A DNA stretch of 64,000 bases from Paramarasmius palmivorus (GCA_037176845.1 JAYKXP010000032.1:1-64000), one strand, 5' to 3'; numbered from the stretch's first letter, positions 1 through 13,500 are shown. A program made the numbers and translations. The notes: generated from the sequence alone by a model not told the origin.

Positions 1-159
1 AAGAGTACGGACAGTGTACTTCAAGTGCTTTCAACTTTGCGCTTTGAAGAAAGGGAAGTCAGTGCGATAGATCCAAGCCTGGACGTTGAGTCCCCCATCG
101 TGAATATCTACCTTGATAGTAGAGAACAAAACGAAACGTGTATTGGTCCAGTCGAGTAA
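1..159 (+). CDS. C-terminal tail of a 7TM-type membrane protein (partial, third paralogue)
   Basis: Frame 1 is open from the window edge to a TAA at 157-159. The residues (KSTDSVLQVLSTLRFEER...) closely match the cytosolic tails of the two membrane-protein genes at 28474-29975 and 31815-38262, which read NKSAESVPQVLSTLRFEER and NKSTEPSVNQGLSTLHFEER. In those genes this stretch directly follows the last membrane segment (GIAPTLIILRSTL). Only the tail of this copy is in the window, on the opposite strand to the other two. Its gene converges with the TFIIIC gene; the 207 bp between them hold nothing I recognise. Function unknown. Confidence 0.75.
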   Translation, partial: KSTDSVLQVLSTLRFEEREVSAIDPSLDVESPIVNIYLDSREQNETCIGPVE

Positions 160-366
160 CAGAGAAAGGAATATTCATTATTCTTCAAAGTCCCTGGCGA
201 ACGATAGCTCGAAAAGCATTCGCAACGAGGTGAACCTTCTTGAACAGTACAGAAACTTATCTTAGATTACAACTAGTTGCTACAAAATACCAGTTACTAC
301 ATGCTTTACAGATTATTATTCGTGTCACATTAAAACGCCGAGAAGGAATCGAGTACTTCCCCACGG

Positions 367-3300
367 CTAAACCTGATCATACCAATGTTTTGACTCGTCC
401 AAGAACCAGAATATCCTTTTTTCCTCTTTCTCATCCCATGCAGCAAGCAAATGGGGTTCAAGTGTCGCACTCGGGATCTCAGCTAGCTCACATCGGTTTC
501 TGACGACCGAAGCTGTTTGCAGGGCACTGAGTATGCCTATGACTTCTTGCCTATCGTAGACAAGCCTCAAACGCCAACGGAGCTCGTACTAGAATACCAG
601 GGACATGAGGATAACGCCCATGACTACAAGTAAACACCCACATACCTGCGAAATTCCGGGGTGGAAGACCATTGCTCCAATTACAGCTCGGCATGCGGCC
701 TGCCATATGTCTTGCATCTTGTATCCGTGTATATTCATCCACCGCCTCGGAAGGATCCGCATCATAGGCTCTTTGGAGACGACTACGGTCCACTGTTGCA
801 TATGGGCTGCGCTTATCAAGAGCGGAGATTTGTATCCCACCCAGTACAACACGGGTTGGGGACCTTGAACAAGCTTCGATATGACCAGCATTAAATCTTG
901 TAGAGGTGTTTTTGTGTTCATCTGATCGCATATTAGAGTATATTCTAGCCGTTAAGCATGTCGTACTCACTACGAGATCTTCCTTCGTAACACCTCCTTT
1001 TCCTGCTTGGCCAACTAACCACATCACAAGCTGAGCAATCAGCATCTCAGCTGCGGTCAAAGTCGTGCTCTTTGCAGACCATGCATCCTCTATACATGTT
1101 GTACAATCGATGATTCCTACAGCAATAGTACGTTTGCAGCACGCGGGACTACCGTCGGCAGTCTTTCCATGGAGCCCGAGAGGATCTTCAGGAGCAGGAA
1201 TTGGGCTAGTGTCAATATCCATCTCACCCCGCTGAAGCGGAGTTTCCATGTCATGGAAACGTACGAATAAGGCAGGCTCGATGTGGTCGTCATCTGTCAA
1301 ATAGTCAGAACGTACTTGATATACTTAGAGAAGAAGACCTGCCCGCTTTCTTGCTGTTCCAGTCCAACGCAGGTCGATGACTCTGTGGCTGAGATGTATC
1401 TATCCGAAAATCTACCTGTGTCGCATGAGGTCGTGGGTTAGGTAAAGCCGAGAAAAACATCAATACATTCGTACCTTATCGTCTGATATGAGCTGTATTA
1501 TGGTAGCTAGATCCCCGTCTGTCGCTAGGAGCGGCCATTCCCTCCAAACGCCATCCTGTTGAACCGACAACTCTCGCAACGCTGAAGCGTCTTGGTAGAG
1601 GTCGCGACTAATGCTGCCATGCAGAGCGTTTTGATTACTATATGTACGTGGATCATCAGCCAACAAGGTTTCGACATTTTGCAACAGATATACATACGCA
1701 TCGGATATTTTGAGCAGCCTCCCGGGCTTTTGTTTAGTAGGATCTCGTACCACCTTGGAAAGTATCCCTTGCCCAAGAAGGGTCGTGGTTGCCATAGAAA
1801 CTGGCTCCTCTCCAACACTATGTAAAAGTGCCGAGGCCCTCTCAGCATCATACGCTTCGTTCGGTGTACTGAGGGCCACTTTTAAAGCCGATTCCGCAAC
1901 GAAAACTAGTTCGGTCGGTTTCTCGTCGCCAAAGTCTAGACTATCTGGCTGTATGGTAAAAGGTCGGCTCAACAAGCCCTTTTCACGACCCTCTTCGACT
2001 GTACCAGTCCAGAAGAAGTCATAGGTAGGTCCATTGTTGTTATTGGGTTCAGTCACATCGTACTTTTCGAGTAGGGTCTCTACATCATGTGGAAGTCCGA
2101 ATTGAATGTTTTGTTGAACTTGGGAGTATCCGACTCGTCTAGAGTAACTGATTAGTATGGTTCTGCTTTGAATGACGCACAAGACATACAGTGCATTCTT
2201 GTCAACATGCTTGCGTAGGAACTCGATGTGTTCCACGAGATTGAAATTCGTAGCGCTCGTGGGATCATCATCTGGTAGATGTACAGTACCTCGATGTTGC
2301 ACCCAGATATCGTACCATTTATCTTCCAACCGCTGTAAATAAGTACCATACGCAGTGCTTTCTCGCATATGGGCTACACGTTGACGGACAGTATTTTTTG
2401 GTACCGCAGGGAAGACTTGTTCAAATGCACCCCAGTCAAGACGTGGCGCATCCCTACAGCGTGCCTTAATAATTGCTGAGGCGTCGCGAGCCAACTCCTC
2501 GTATTCTCGGTTCCACTGGAAGCGATATCTTTTTTGAGGTATGTTGCTCTTACTTGGAGTCTCGTCGCCTGAAGATTGGTGATACATAGTCAATTTGCAG
2601 TTTCGTGCAGCAAAGACATCCCAAACACTTACCTTCGTCTGCACCGATCTTTCTCCGTTTCTTCGGGGGTGGTGGCGGTGGCCGATTCACAGGTGGACCT
2701 TGCTCGGCGATGAGCTCCCTCACAGACTTTTCGGGTGGATTAGCAGCCACAGGTGGTGCAATAACTGCTACTGGTGGCTTCTTCGTAAAGACCTTCTTGA
2801 GCACCTTTTTAGCCATCATATCTGCCTCTCGGATAGCTGCTTCGATCTCCTTCTCCCATTTTTCAGTATCTTTGCTAGTCGCTGTTGATTGCAGGAACCG
2901 AGTTCTGATGCGTTTAATCCGTGATACTGCGGCGTCTTTAAGGGGTTCTGGATGTACCCTCTGCAGGAGAGTATCCCAGTCATTCTCCCGTTGTCGTTTC
3001 GCTTCTTCGGCCTTCTTGGCTAATGCGACTTTAGCTGCAATCGCCTCCTCTTCCCTCTTTGCCGCAGCCTCCTTCTTTGTGCGTTTGTGGGCCCTTTCCC
3101 TTTCCTTCTCAAGCTTTCCTAGCATAGATTCGTAATACTCACGAACGGCTTCCGGGGGTGCACTCACAACCCACGCCAAGTGCCCTATCCGACTTTCGGC
3201 TTCATCCAATGGAGTGCTTTGAGCTGGAATGTCGATGAAGCGTTTGAGATACTGTGTTTGATGCCACGTGAGTACGTAATTGTGGTCCCAAGCCACAGGG

Positions 3301-6300
3301 CGACGAAGGGTCCTGATGATGCCTGCGTCAATGACAAGAGGGCCTGTCGTACTTTGCATAGTCGAAGGAATGGGGAGTTGAGATGGTGGGCCTATGCAAG
3401 CATCTCGAAGGGTACTCCAATACTCGGTCGCGGCTGTGACTGATCCTATCGGAAAGTCGCCCAAAAATGGTGGTGTGACATCCGAAGTACCCCATTGATA
3501 TGCAGGCGCTATTTCGTTGAAAACCCAGTAGACGGGCGCAATTGTAGGTGTTGTAGGATTGCGGTCTCCTAACGATGCTTTCTCAAAACTTGTAGGGTGT
3601 TCGCCCTTTCGTGGACAGGTCAACCAGGGCTGAGATGATTCGGTTTCTTGGACTGGCGTGACGATTCCGAGGTAATTCAGAATCTTCAAGCTGTCCAAGA
3701 GTTTTGTACGAGCTCTGGATCTTCCAACGCCCAGCTTGGTGGAAATGTTCGAAGGCAAGTCTCGTACGAAAGTAGTTTTGCCGGCCTCGGTCTTGAGGTA
3801 GTTGTAAACCTCCTCGGAATGTTCGTGAGGCGGAACTATCTTCAAATAGACCGGTAGAGGCAAGTCACGAGCCAAATATGCAAGATGGATAATTCTCTTC
3901 TCGTGCGATACGATGTATACGGAGTTGTACATCGATTCGAAGGCAGACAGTGCGATGAGATGAAGTTCCCTGGTGCGCAGTGCTTTACCCATGATCGACC
4001 CATACGCCTGTCCTAATGTCGTACGCTCTGCAAGCAGGACGCTGCGTATTTCCTCGTCCGATCGATCGAGCAGTTTCTCCGAGTATTCAGTACTTTTCGA
4101 CCAGCGATGACGCTCTTTTCCCTCTCCTTCTTTTGCGGAACCTTCTAATAGCTGGACCGGAGTAAAAGGCTTGTTCCGTCGCGAGGCAGAACCAAACTCC
4201 ATTGGCACGTCCAGCTTCCTTGGTGCAGGCGCTTGTGAAGGTGCGGGGGGAGGTTGACCTAGAGTGGCCAAAAACTCGTTCAACTTCTCTTCCGGGAGAT
4301 CTGGGAGGTAGACAATAACCATTGCACGAGTGGTACCGACACCGACTGACACAGACGCGGTAATCTGCTTGACTTTTCCTCGGCTCTCCAAACTATTGAA
4401 GGCTGCGGCTACTGTGCGCTTGTCTGTCCTGATGCCTATTGGACCGCTGGCAGGCTCGCCCGCTTTAACGAGCTGATCAACTAGAGCGGTATGCTCGTCG
4501 TAGAACTCTTTTGTATGAGTGTTGGCAATGCCACCCATCCGCTCTAAAACGCGCAGGAATTCATTCTCCCGTCGTAGACCAGAGACATTAATCCGTGGCC
4601 GAGATTGGGCTTTGCTCTTTGTGCGACGAGATGACGGGGTCGGTTGCTAATCATTGGTCAGCGATACAACTACTGGTTGAGATGGTTTTAGTCTCTTACT
4701 GGTGCGGCTACTGGAACAGCAGAAGGATCGAGGACCATGGAGTCTTCATCCAACTTCTTCGGAGCAATGGCCAACTGGTCGGTCTGTAGATTATTTTCCT
4801 TTTCACCAGTCGCCGATTCATCCACGTTATCCACCAACTCAAACTCAGCGGATGGCTCAGCGAGTGGTTGCAACTGCGGCTGTGGCTCGATCGGTTCAGG
4901 ATCAGCGTCCAGCATCTCGACATCTACAGAGGTTTGAGGAGGTATAGATTCAACTGTAACACCAATGCTCGTTGCCTTCTCCATGAAAACAGAGTCTTCG
5001 CCCTCTGTAGCATGACCTGGCGGGTCCGCAGGTATTAGTTCTATTGTAGAGCGTTCGAGCGAAAGCTGCTGAGTGATTGGCCTTGGGAGACTAGTGAAAA
5101 CCTCTTCACCACCGGACACCTTCTCGATCACTTCACTTGCTACCGGTATGGGCTGCCCAATCCCTGCGGCTATCTCCGTGGAGTTATTCGCTGCGTGAGG
5201 AACTGGGGCAGATACTGGAGCATTTGTATCTTCGACACGTTTTTTCGAAGGACGGCCGCGTTTCTTGGGAACCGGCGCTGAAGCAGAATCTTCTGTGCTG
5301 ACCTTCGGGGGTCGCCCACGTTTCTTGGGTGGTGAACCTTCGGAAATTGAGTAATGGTACTTTGTGATGAGGGGCTTGACTAACCTTCGCCGTCGTTAAC
5401 AGCTCGTTTCCTCTTCCCACTCTCAATGACATTCCCGTCTTCATCGAACGGTTTCTTCCGGGGCCTCCCTTGTTTAACGCTCCCATCGGGTAGAATAGGG
5501 TTGACCAAGGGCTTTTTCCTGTTCTTTGGATTCGAAGCGGTACCGTCCTTAAACGAGTCCTGATACTTCCACAAATATTCTTCGTCGTCGTAAAAAGCAC
5601 CCTCATCCACGTTTAGAAAGTCACCACAGCTTGACATATCAATGTCTGCATATCCGGCTGTAGTTTGGTCGAGGTTCTCCTTTTCTACCAGTTTACGATA
5701 TTCTGACACGGTAAAATAACGATGACGGCGTTCACGTCCGACAGTCTCCATCAAGCTAGCAATGCTGAGATCACTAAGGTGTGGTGGAGGCGGAACCTTC
5801 TCGGCTCGCGTGAGTAGGAGTTCGACGGTACGTTTGTCAAAGTTATCCAGAGCTGCCGAAAGTTCCTAGAAGGAAAGATCAGTCACAATTGAGCAACAAA
5901 GAGCCTCCAACGCCTACATTCAAGGTCATGCCTCGTGTGCCAGATTCCTCGAGCAGATCAACAATCTGTTTGTGTAGTGTAACATTCGTCTTGAGCCCAC
6001 TACTTTGATCTGCTTCGTGTAAGTAGTGCATTAATTGCATAGTAGTCAATTATACCTAGTCCTTCCTCTTCCTCTTCTTCCTGTTCAGGTGTGATAGCAG
6101 CCACTGTGGAAGAACCACCCGACGCATTCTCATCCAAGAGACGCAAGCAAATAACATTGCAGTCTTTGTTACTCTTCTTTCGTTTGCTGGGCACTGTGAC
6201 CTTCTCCACCACTCCTTGGTCCATCAGCTCACGAACGCGAGTTGAAAAGAATCGTCGATCGCTCTTCGTGGGATTTGCGAAACCCTGAGAGGAACGCATG

Positions 6301-7474
6301 AACAAGAGCCCCCGGAAATAGTAAAGCAACCTACAATAGCGACGATCATATTGCCATAGACGTGCATGTTATTCCTGGAGGCTTTCAAGAGCTTGATGAT
6401 GTTGGCGCGAATCAATGCCATGCTTGACAGATGTCGGGAGTCGATAGGTGGAAAGTCGAGCTTTACGGTTTCCGATGGCTCTTCATCTTCAACGTCATTG
6501 CCAACTGGTTGGACGGTGGCCTCTGCCGCCTTGCCCTCTTGTTCTCGGACGGCTTTCCACGATGGACTTCGCTCAAAGATAAACTTATGGACAACAAAGT
6601 TGGTTCCGACACCACCCTGCCGTCGTTTGACACTGCAAAGCTCGTGTTAGGGTCGAAAGAAAAAAGCAGAATGATGACACAGCACCCACACAAGGTTGAG
6701 CTCAACGAGTTGTTTCACAAGGTAGAAGCATGTCTTCTGGTCATAGCCTGTTTCGTTCCCGAGATGAATGACTGTGACACCTTTGTCTCTTCCTCTTGTG
6801 ATAACTTGCAGGGCAGAGTACACCATTGGGCTCAGCTTCGAAAACTAAGAACAAATCAGTTTTAAGTTCAACGAGGAGGGGAGAACACGCACCCTCAAAT
6901 GCGAGCCAGTTATCGCTGCATAAGTAGATTCCGGATCACAAGCAATCCTCAACTTCTCTCCATACTCTGCCTGCAAGTCTCCCATAGGTCGAATCGTTGC
7001 ATCCGGAACTATTTCGAGCTCCGGCGGCTGCGTCTCAACATGCGTCTCTCCTCGTTCATTTGCTTTTCTCTTTGCACTGACTTGAGGGGCAATCCAAACT
7101 TCCGAAGTAACGCCTTCTGGGACTAATCCGACACGAATGTTGGGTTGTTGAACGATGAGAGACCAGACAAAGGCGCAAAAGGCCTCATCGACGTTCTGTG
7201 GATATGTTGCTTGACTTGAGTAAAACTCCTTGACGAACGTGCTTAGTCGAGAGACGCTGCATCCTGGATGTAAGAAGAGTCAGACATGCGAACAGGCGAA
7301 AAGTGAAAAGTGAAAAATAAGAAAGTGGATCTGTCAGGGTTCGAACTGTTACAGTCTCTTCGTATTCTCTTTTCTCGACGCGCTCCATCACATGATTGGA
7401 AAAAGACAGAAAAACTCACCAAGGTCCCCATCGAAAGCTATTTCGCGTAGACAGTGTTGCACGAGCTCATCCAT
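367..7474 (-). CDS. TFC3: TFIIIC B-block-binding subunit (tau138 / Tfc3 / Sfc3-like)
   Basis: Largest DNA-binding subunit of RNA polymerase III factor TFIIIC, which contacts the B box of tRNA genes in the nucleus. The start at 7474 opens MDELVQHCLREIAFDGDLG; exon 1 (7420-7474) joins exon 2 (6893-7263) in frame to give the N-terminal 'F-D-G-x-x-G-C-x-x-x-x-L' signature. Next come winged-helix B-block modules (about 6844-6345, with IKLLKASRNNMHVYGNM, and 6290-6000), an acidic linker, three AT-hook cores (two GRPPK/GRPSK-type at about 5240-5330, one GRPRK at about 5465), a second helical block (4648-2632) with a long K/E/A/R coiled coil (about 3000-3130), and C-terminal modules down to the TAG at 367. 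At least ten short introns; about 2,000 residues, longer than the yeast homologue I recall. Identity is firm from the N-terminus; inner exon edges are approximate. Confidence 0.85.
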
Positions 7475-8270
7475 ACGGCCACTGGCGGAGAGGAGTCGAA
7501 AGTGCCGAATTGGTTCACCTTCGCCGACAAGGCAAGTTCAAGAGCACCTTCCGGCACTCTTTGATTCGGCTTCCGTGAAAAAAGGACAAAGAGAGTTCGG
7601 AAGAGGCGGGCGAGCTAACCAGTTATCGATGTGTGCGTAAATCGATGGTGGCGGACAAAACGGAGAAAGCGTGACAAAGGTGTTACACGTCCAGCGCTAA
7701 ATCGTTTGGTCCAGTTTGCGTCTCCTATGTACAGCAGCATCTCCAAGTTGACTGCCTCACTATTACATATAATGATCTAATTATATGAATGCCTACAATG
7801 AAGCACCACGATGCAATGCTGCGAATCCCAGCTGATCATGCAGACATTCTCACAGAAAGACCACCCAGTGTCCAATTTCAACGCTTACCCGATGCCATTC
7901 CACATGGACGGCTGCATACCTAGAGAATGAAGAAGCATAAGAGAAACGAAATGGAGCTCACACCAACCTGGTAACCATCCGTCCCCCTCACATCAAGGAC
8001 CCTCCAGGCAGAAAAGTCAGCCATCATGAGATGAATACGATACGGCGTTTAAAGTTTTTTTCTCGAATCGTTTGGGATGTTCCGCTCTCCCAGCATACAC
8101 GGCAGATCCATCATTCGTGTCTGGGCTTTCGAGGGAATCAAGCGACCGGTAAATCCTCTTGCACGCATCTATGAACTAGCCCGCTCAAAAAAACGAGACG
8201 ATCATACGCATGTTAGGCATGCGGGGAAGAGATCAGTAATGGAATTGCCCCGATGCTGAATACGCAAAGG
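7475..8270. other. Intergenic, upstream of the TFIIIC gene
   Basis: No convincing gene. It contains the promoter of the TFIIIC subunit and a short AT-rich inverted repeat near 7770-7791 (catataat / attatatg). The downstream end of the 8271-8897 pseudogene may decay into its right side, but I could not align it further. Confidence 0.4.
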
Positions 8271-8897
8271 TCAAAGCGCACCGCGTGAAACAGTCTGCCA
8301 TGGCGCAAATACTCTCCTGTCCCGATTCTGAGTATTGCTGTGGTTGACATGTCGATTCACCGGTGAAGCGCGATACCAGTATGAAGAGAACTTCGATAGA
8401 ATTTGCTCCCCGCTTCCTTTAGACGAAGAGCCGGTCGCAGTCCACGATGCACATTTTATCAGAGCCCAAGTTGCCCAGGTATCACTGAGATTCGAACATT
8501 GTGTTCTCGTCATGGTACATTTCAAGAAATGGATGCGCAGCTGGTGATTGTCTGGGAGGCAGAGGACCTGTCTTTGCTGCATCAACTCTACCCTAGTATT
8601 CCGAGGATTTATCCTAAAATCACTTCGTGTCGATCCACGTATGTGATGACCCCAAATTTTCCCAAACGCACCAGCTCGGAGCCTTGTATGCTGGGCGAAT
8701 ACCGGTGAAGCTGGACATTTTTGAGGCGATAATATGTCTAGACATCGGCGGGCAGACTTTAGCATCGAGTAGTCTTGCAATAATTCCCAGGGATCTGATC
8801 TTGAACCTCCGAGTATCCGCTCGTTGTGTTCACTGTTGACAGACAGAGGGTCACCTTCGGCCAGAATAGCAGCAAAATCTATATTATGACTGAACAA
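8271..8897 (-). pseudogene. Decayed C-terminal fragment of the Agaricomycete family protein intact at 24552-26662
   Basis: On the minus strand several blocks match the gene at 24.6-26.7 kb but in different frames. TYR-HIS-ASP-GLU (MYHDENTMFES) matches AYHDESAMFEY, 'LIKCASWTATGSSSKGSGEQI' type sequence matches SLIKGASWAVTGSSFYGSGEEI, RVDAAKT matches LEVDASKT, and ICAMADCFTR matches HVMADRSIR. A reading frame of 208 codons survives, but it strings these blocks together out of register and in-frame stops interrupt the homologous frame, so this is a relic. It lies between the TFIIIC promoter and the Helitron 3' end. The match starts near 8650 and weakens upstream. Confidence 0.7.
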
Positions 8898-9075
8898 AAA
8901 ATTAGCGTAGTCCCAAGGTGTTTGTCGAAAGCTTACTCGGTCATAGAAAGCGATATGGAACGTTTAGAGGTCGTGGAGTGAAGAAAATAAATTTTCTTAG
9001 GCAGTACCAAGTGAGTGTAACGCATTGTAGAGGCACGTGCTAAAAAAAGTTTATTATCAAATTATACTAAATAAA

Positions 9076-9104
9076 CTAGGGGGATACCCGTGCTATGCAC
9101 GGGT
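9076..9104 (-). repeat. Helitron 3'-terminal hairpin and CTAG end
   Basis: On the minus strand an 8-bp perfect stem (arms ACCCGTGC and GCACGGGT, loop ATA) lies six bases before a terminal CTAG, followed by T in the flanking DNA. This is the classic termination signal of Helitron transposition: a GC-rich hairpin a few bases inside CTRR. Confidence 0.85.
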
Positions 9105-9172
9105 CGTACGGGTTGAAGCTTGAAAACTAAGTTTTAGACAAACATGGGCTACTGTACTGCAAGTAATCATAA

Positions 9173-10330
9173 CTACTTTCTCAGCTTTCTCCCTCTTCCA
9201 TTGCTGCTTGACTGAATCGAAGGTTCGGCAACATTTTGTAACTCAGGTTCAGTTTCTGAAAGAGGGGTTTCGGGTGGTGGAGGATAAGAGGATCCGCTCG
9301 CGTTACTGCTGGGGTTGACGGTGGCCTGTGTTTGGAACTTGAACGCTCCATTGAGCCTGCGTTTCTGGCCAGTAAACAGTGGGGTCGACACTGATACTTA
9401 AAGTTGTTAATTTTGTGCACAAACTGAGCGTGAATGACTACACACCTATATCTACTTTGGCTGGCTTAGGGGTGAACGCTTTCCCGAGAATAGGTACTTG
9501 CTCTGCTTCTATATGGAATCGTTGCGGGAACTGAGTGGTCTCGTCGAGGTCATAATGTGTTAGGTAACCTTGTACTTGAACATATTGGTCGGCAGATGGT
9601 ATTGGCTTGTACTTGTTCCAACGATGGTCTTCTGCATTGAAATGAACACGGATTGGGAAGATGCTTTCAAGTGGCCGATCGAGTAACTTTGAGATGCAGT
9701 GTGTATATTGTACTGCATTAACGTCGAAAGTCTCGTTGTTTGCATCTGCATTGCACCCAAGACCCGAAACAACGACATAACATCTCATTGGTGAATGTAA
9801 TGGTTCAGTAATGGGAAAAAGCTAGTGATTCAAGGTCAGAACTCAATCAACGCTGCTGAAGCAAGCTATGACGCACCCATACAATGTCTCCGACTACCTG
9901 ATACTGCTTCTCCATCTTCAATACTTCATCTGTGTTGTCTGGGCTTGGATCCTGGTATGCTCTGATATGCCCTGGAATGCTTTTGGAAACCTTATTTGAC
10001 AGTTAGAAACAATATTAAACTGGTTAGATATGAATTTACCTGCACCCAAACAACACCGTGAAACCCTTCGTCATCGAACCTCATCCCACTACTGTTGTAG
10101 TACCGTAAAACTCCACAGACTGAGACCTCTCCACTGACATAAATCTCCGCGTCGAAAAGCACGATTTGTCCCCCGAGGTACTGAGGATCTTGCAGTTTGC
10201 ATAGACCACATAAAGAAGCAGAACTGTGACATGAAGGGTTGGGTGGTTTCGATGAAAATGTTGACTTCTGAATCGTCGTAGACAGTGGACTGGCGGATGA
10301 CGCTGGTGCCATAGCTTTAGATTTGCTCAA
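9173..10330 (-). CDS. Helitron-associated accessory protein, possible OB-fold
   Basis: Four exons joined by canonical introns: 10330 to about 10040, a middle exon ending ...QYQVVGDIVW, about 9830-9451, and about 9365-9173. All joins keep frame. After a Ser/Pro-rich leader the protein has beta-rich stretches (GGQIVLFDAEIYVSGEVSV, PMRCYVVVSGLG, YVQVQGYLTHYD) ending in a disordered Pro/Ser tail and a basic end (GRGRKLRK). Its position just downstream of RepHel and inside the Helitron end marks it as element cargo. Basidiomycete Helitrons often carry a single-strand-binding-like second gene, so an RPA/OB-fold role in transposition is plausible, but I cannot see diagnostic residues. Gene looks intact. 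Confidence 0.65.
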
Positions 10331-10506
10331 GTGAAGGTGAGATGAATTTTCAGTGCTTTAATCGTCTGGGAACCGAGTAGAGAGAACATTGGCGAAGTTG
10401 CTAGATGGTGGAGCACGGTAAAGAGACGTACAACGATGATGTACGACAATTGCTCTTCCTGTCTATTTTTCAAGAATCAATTATACACATATACACTTTG
10501 ATATTA

Positions 10507-13500
10507 TTATAAGTTGGATAAACTTGCAAGTATTTCAGGGTATACAATATTCATGGTGCGACATGCTACTTGATTATATGGGAGTAGTATCTTAAGTCTG
10601 TGACTGCTGGTTGCACGCGATAAGGCAACATAAAGTTGACCATGAGAGAAGACAGGTATTCGCAAATCCAATCCAATGATCTTGACGGATTGGCCTTGAG
10701 CTTTGTTGATGGAGATGGCAAAAGCCAACCGGACGGGAAACTGACAGCGACGGAGATTGAATGTCAGACCAGCCGATGAAGGAATATGAAGTGTTATCCG
10801 GGGGATGAAAACGGTCTTCCCATCGTGTTCACCACCAAGAATTCTAGCCTCAATTACTCGACAACTGGCCCTCACGACGATGAGTCTTGTCCCATTACAC
10901 AGTCCATCACATGGTGCCAAATTCTGAAGGAGAATAATGGGACACCCAACCTTCAGATGCAACTCCCCTGGTGGAAACCCAGAGGCTTCAACTGAGCGAA
11001 GGTATTCCACAGGCACTTGATTGGAATCATTATCTGCACCTTGCTCTACTTCGACTGCATCCGCACTTCGGAAAGTCAGTTTCTCGCCGTGCATGCGATC
11101 AAGGATTTCGTTGTTAAGAGATTCCACATCATAATTTCGGGCTGAAAGAATGATGCGGTCAAGGAAGTATAGAGGTGGTGGTGTTGGACCATCAAGATCT
11201 GGGTACACGAACGAAATAAGAGCCTGTGAATCTGGAACCCGCATGTGGTTCGGTAACGAAATTGTACCGTCTTGCGCAATATTGATGCCCTTTCCAACTT
11301 CCAAAAGCCATTTAGCGAAGGCTACTTCTTCGGAAGAAGCTTGATCAAGGCGCATGTTATGTCGAAGGTGAAGTACCTTTACAATCTGCCAAATGTACGA
11401 ACGGAAGAGTGTTGCCGAAATGATTTCTTGTTGGGAGGCTCTCGGAATAACAGGCAGAGTTTGCATAGGATCTGCCCCAAATACAACAGCTTTACCCCCA
11501 AATGGACGATTGTCATCACATATATCCCTGAGTGTGCGATCCAGTGCCTCGACAGTATTACGATGTTGCATCAAGACCTCATCCCAAATGATGAGCTTTG
11601 TTTCGCGGAGGAGCTCAGCTCGTTGGCTTTCCTTTGATATACTGTAAATGGATTCGTCGTTTAGGGTATCGATAGGAATTCTGAAGGTCGAATGTGCTGT
11701 GCGTCCACCATGAAGTAATAACGACGCAACGCCTGATGATGCAACACATAGTGCTATCCAAGACCTGCTTCGGACCACATGACAGACAGTGTTGTACACA
11801 AAAGTCTTCCCTGTTCCTGCAGGTCCATTGAGGAAATATACGTGGTTTTTGTTGTTGACAACCGAGTCAAAAATGACATCGAAGGCAGCTCGCTGGTCGC
11901 GGTTGAGCTTTAGTAAGCAGGAATCCGCGAGCATTTTCTCGGTGTCGCAATCGTAAGAGAGCTGTTCAGTGATCAGAGGATTGCGTGTTTTGGCTTCCCA
12001 ATCTTTCTGAGGACATGGCATTGGAGGGAATTCTGAAAGATTCCGCCCGGAGCGCATGAGAATGCAATTGAGAAGGAAGAGTCCATAATCATTGACCTCG
12101 GCGTCAGATGGTGTCTTGTAACCCATCTCGGATAGCCGGTAGGCCAAGTCGTCACAAATGAAAGGCCGAAATTCATCCCAAAGTTGATCAGGATGTGTCG
12201 GATTGCAAAACAGAAGGAGGATCGCAAAAAGCTCTCGTAGCCTTGATCCAGTCTGCATCTGGCCTGCCTCTTGTAAACATAATCTCCATTCCCCATCATC
12301 TGACAATATGCCATATGCAATGCAGGCTTCTTGAAAGGTAGTATAGATGCTACCATCAACCGTGCGGAGATCAAGGTATGAGCGCGGGCCTTTGACGATG
12401 GTAAGGAGTGTCCAGAGGTAGAATCGTTCCCCTGCAGTAGGCGATACAAAGTACATCCGACCGAGGGCAAAACCCTTTTGTCGCAGTTTCCACTTTCGCT
12501 TGTCCGTATCCCATACAAATTTCTGTGGGAACTCCTGATATGTAAGGCTGCGAGCGATTTGTCCAGAGAGACCAGGTTCTGCGTTGGCCTGGAAGAATTG
12601 CGTGAGTGTTGTTTTCTCTGTTGCAGCTCGCTGAAGCAGGACGTCAGGATCCTCATTGGGATCAAAAACGACCATATGTTGTCCCGGGAGGTGCACCTGG
12701 AGGCGTACAACATTTGGCATCTATAGGTACCATTATTGATTATGGTTCATCAACAGGTAATTTGGAGGAAGACGTACTTGCGCATGCAAAGGGAAATGAT
12801 ATATCCTCCATAATCCCTCATGTGGTCCAATATAGCGCCCGTCAATATAACGCTTGATTTCATCTTGGTTCCATTCAATTGTTGCACGGTCTCCACCTTT
12901 ATGGATGTACTTGAAGGGGTACTTAATAGACCTAAGTGTTGCCACACATTCGACATTGATGTGACAGTCGAACTTCGCAGAGAGGTAGGGGTTATAGGGA
13001 ACAATCCAACGATTATCCAACATATGACGCCGGACTTTATAACTTCGTCCGTCATCTCGTCGACAATATAACGGGTACCCATCTGTGTTCATGCTTGTGA
13101 ATTCTTGAAACTCCTTTGGATAGTACTTGGAGCACCGTCCATTTTTCATACATGGAGAGAACTGATCCAGTACACTGCATGGACCATAGACCATAGACCT
13201 CCTAATGGTCTCGAAAAGAAGAGGTTGAGTATTGGGATTGGGCCATTCGGCACAGATTATAGAATCAATGTCAGCAGGTGTCAGAATCTTGAAACCATCC
13301 TTCAACACGATGAGAATATGACCATGGGGAAGATTGCGTTTTTGGAATTCGATAGCATAGACATATGCAACTGCCTCGCCGAAGATCCCATGTTCTCGTA
13401 TTTCCTTTACTAAGAGGCGAAATTTGACCCGAAAGACTCGGGTTACTAAGTCTGGTCGGTCGTATGATGTTTGGCCTGGAAGAAGTTCCCGTGTTACTTC

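Noticed and set aside
7338..7346. B-box-like GGTTCGAAC within intron 1 of the TFIIIC subunit gene
   Set aside because: Tempting as self-regulation by TFIIIC, but no A box or tRNA fold is nearby; a nine-base match is expected by chance.
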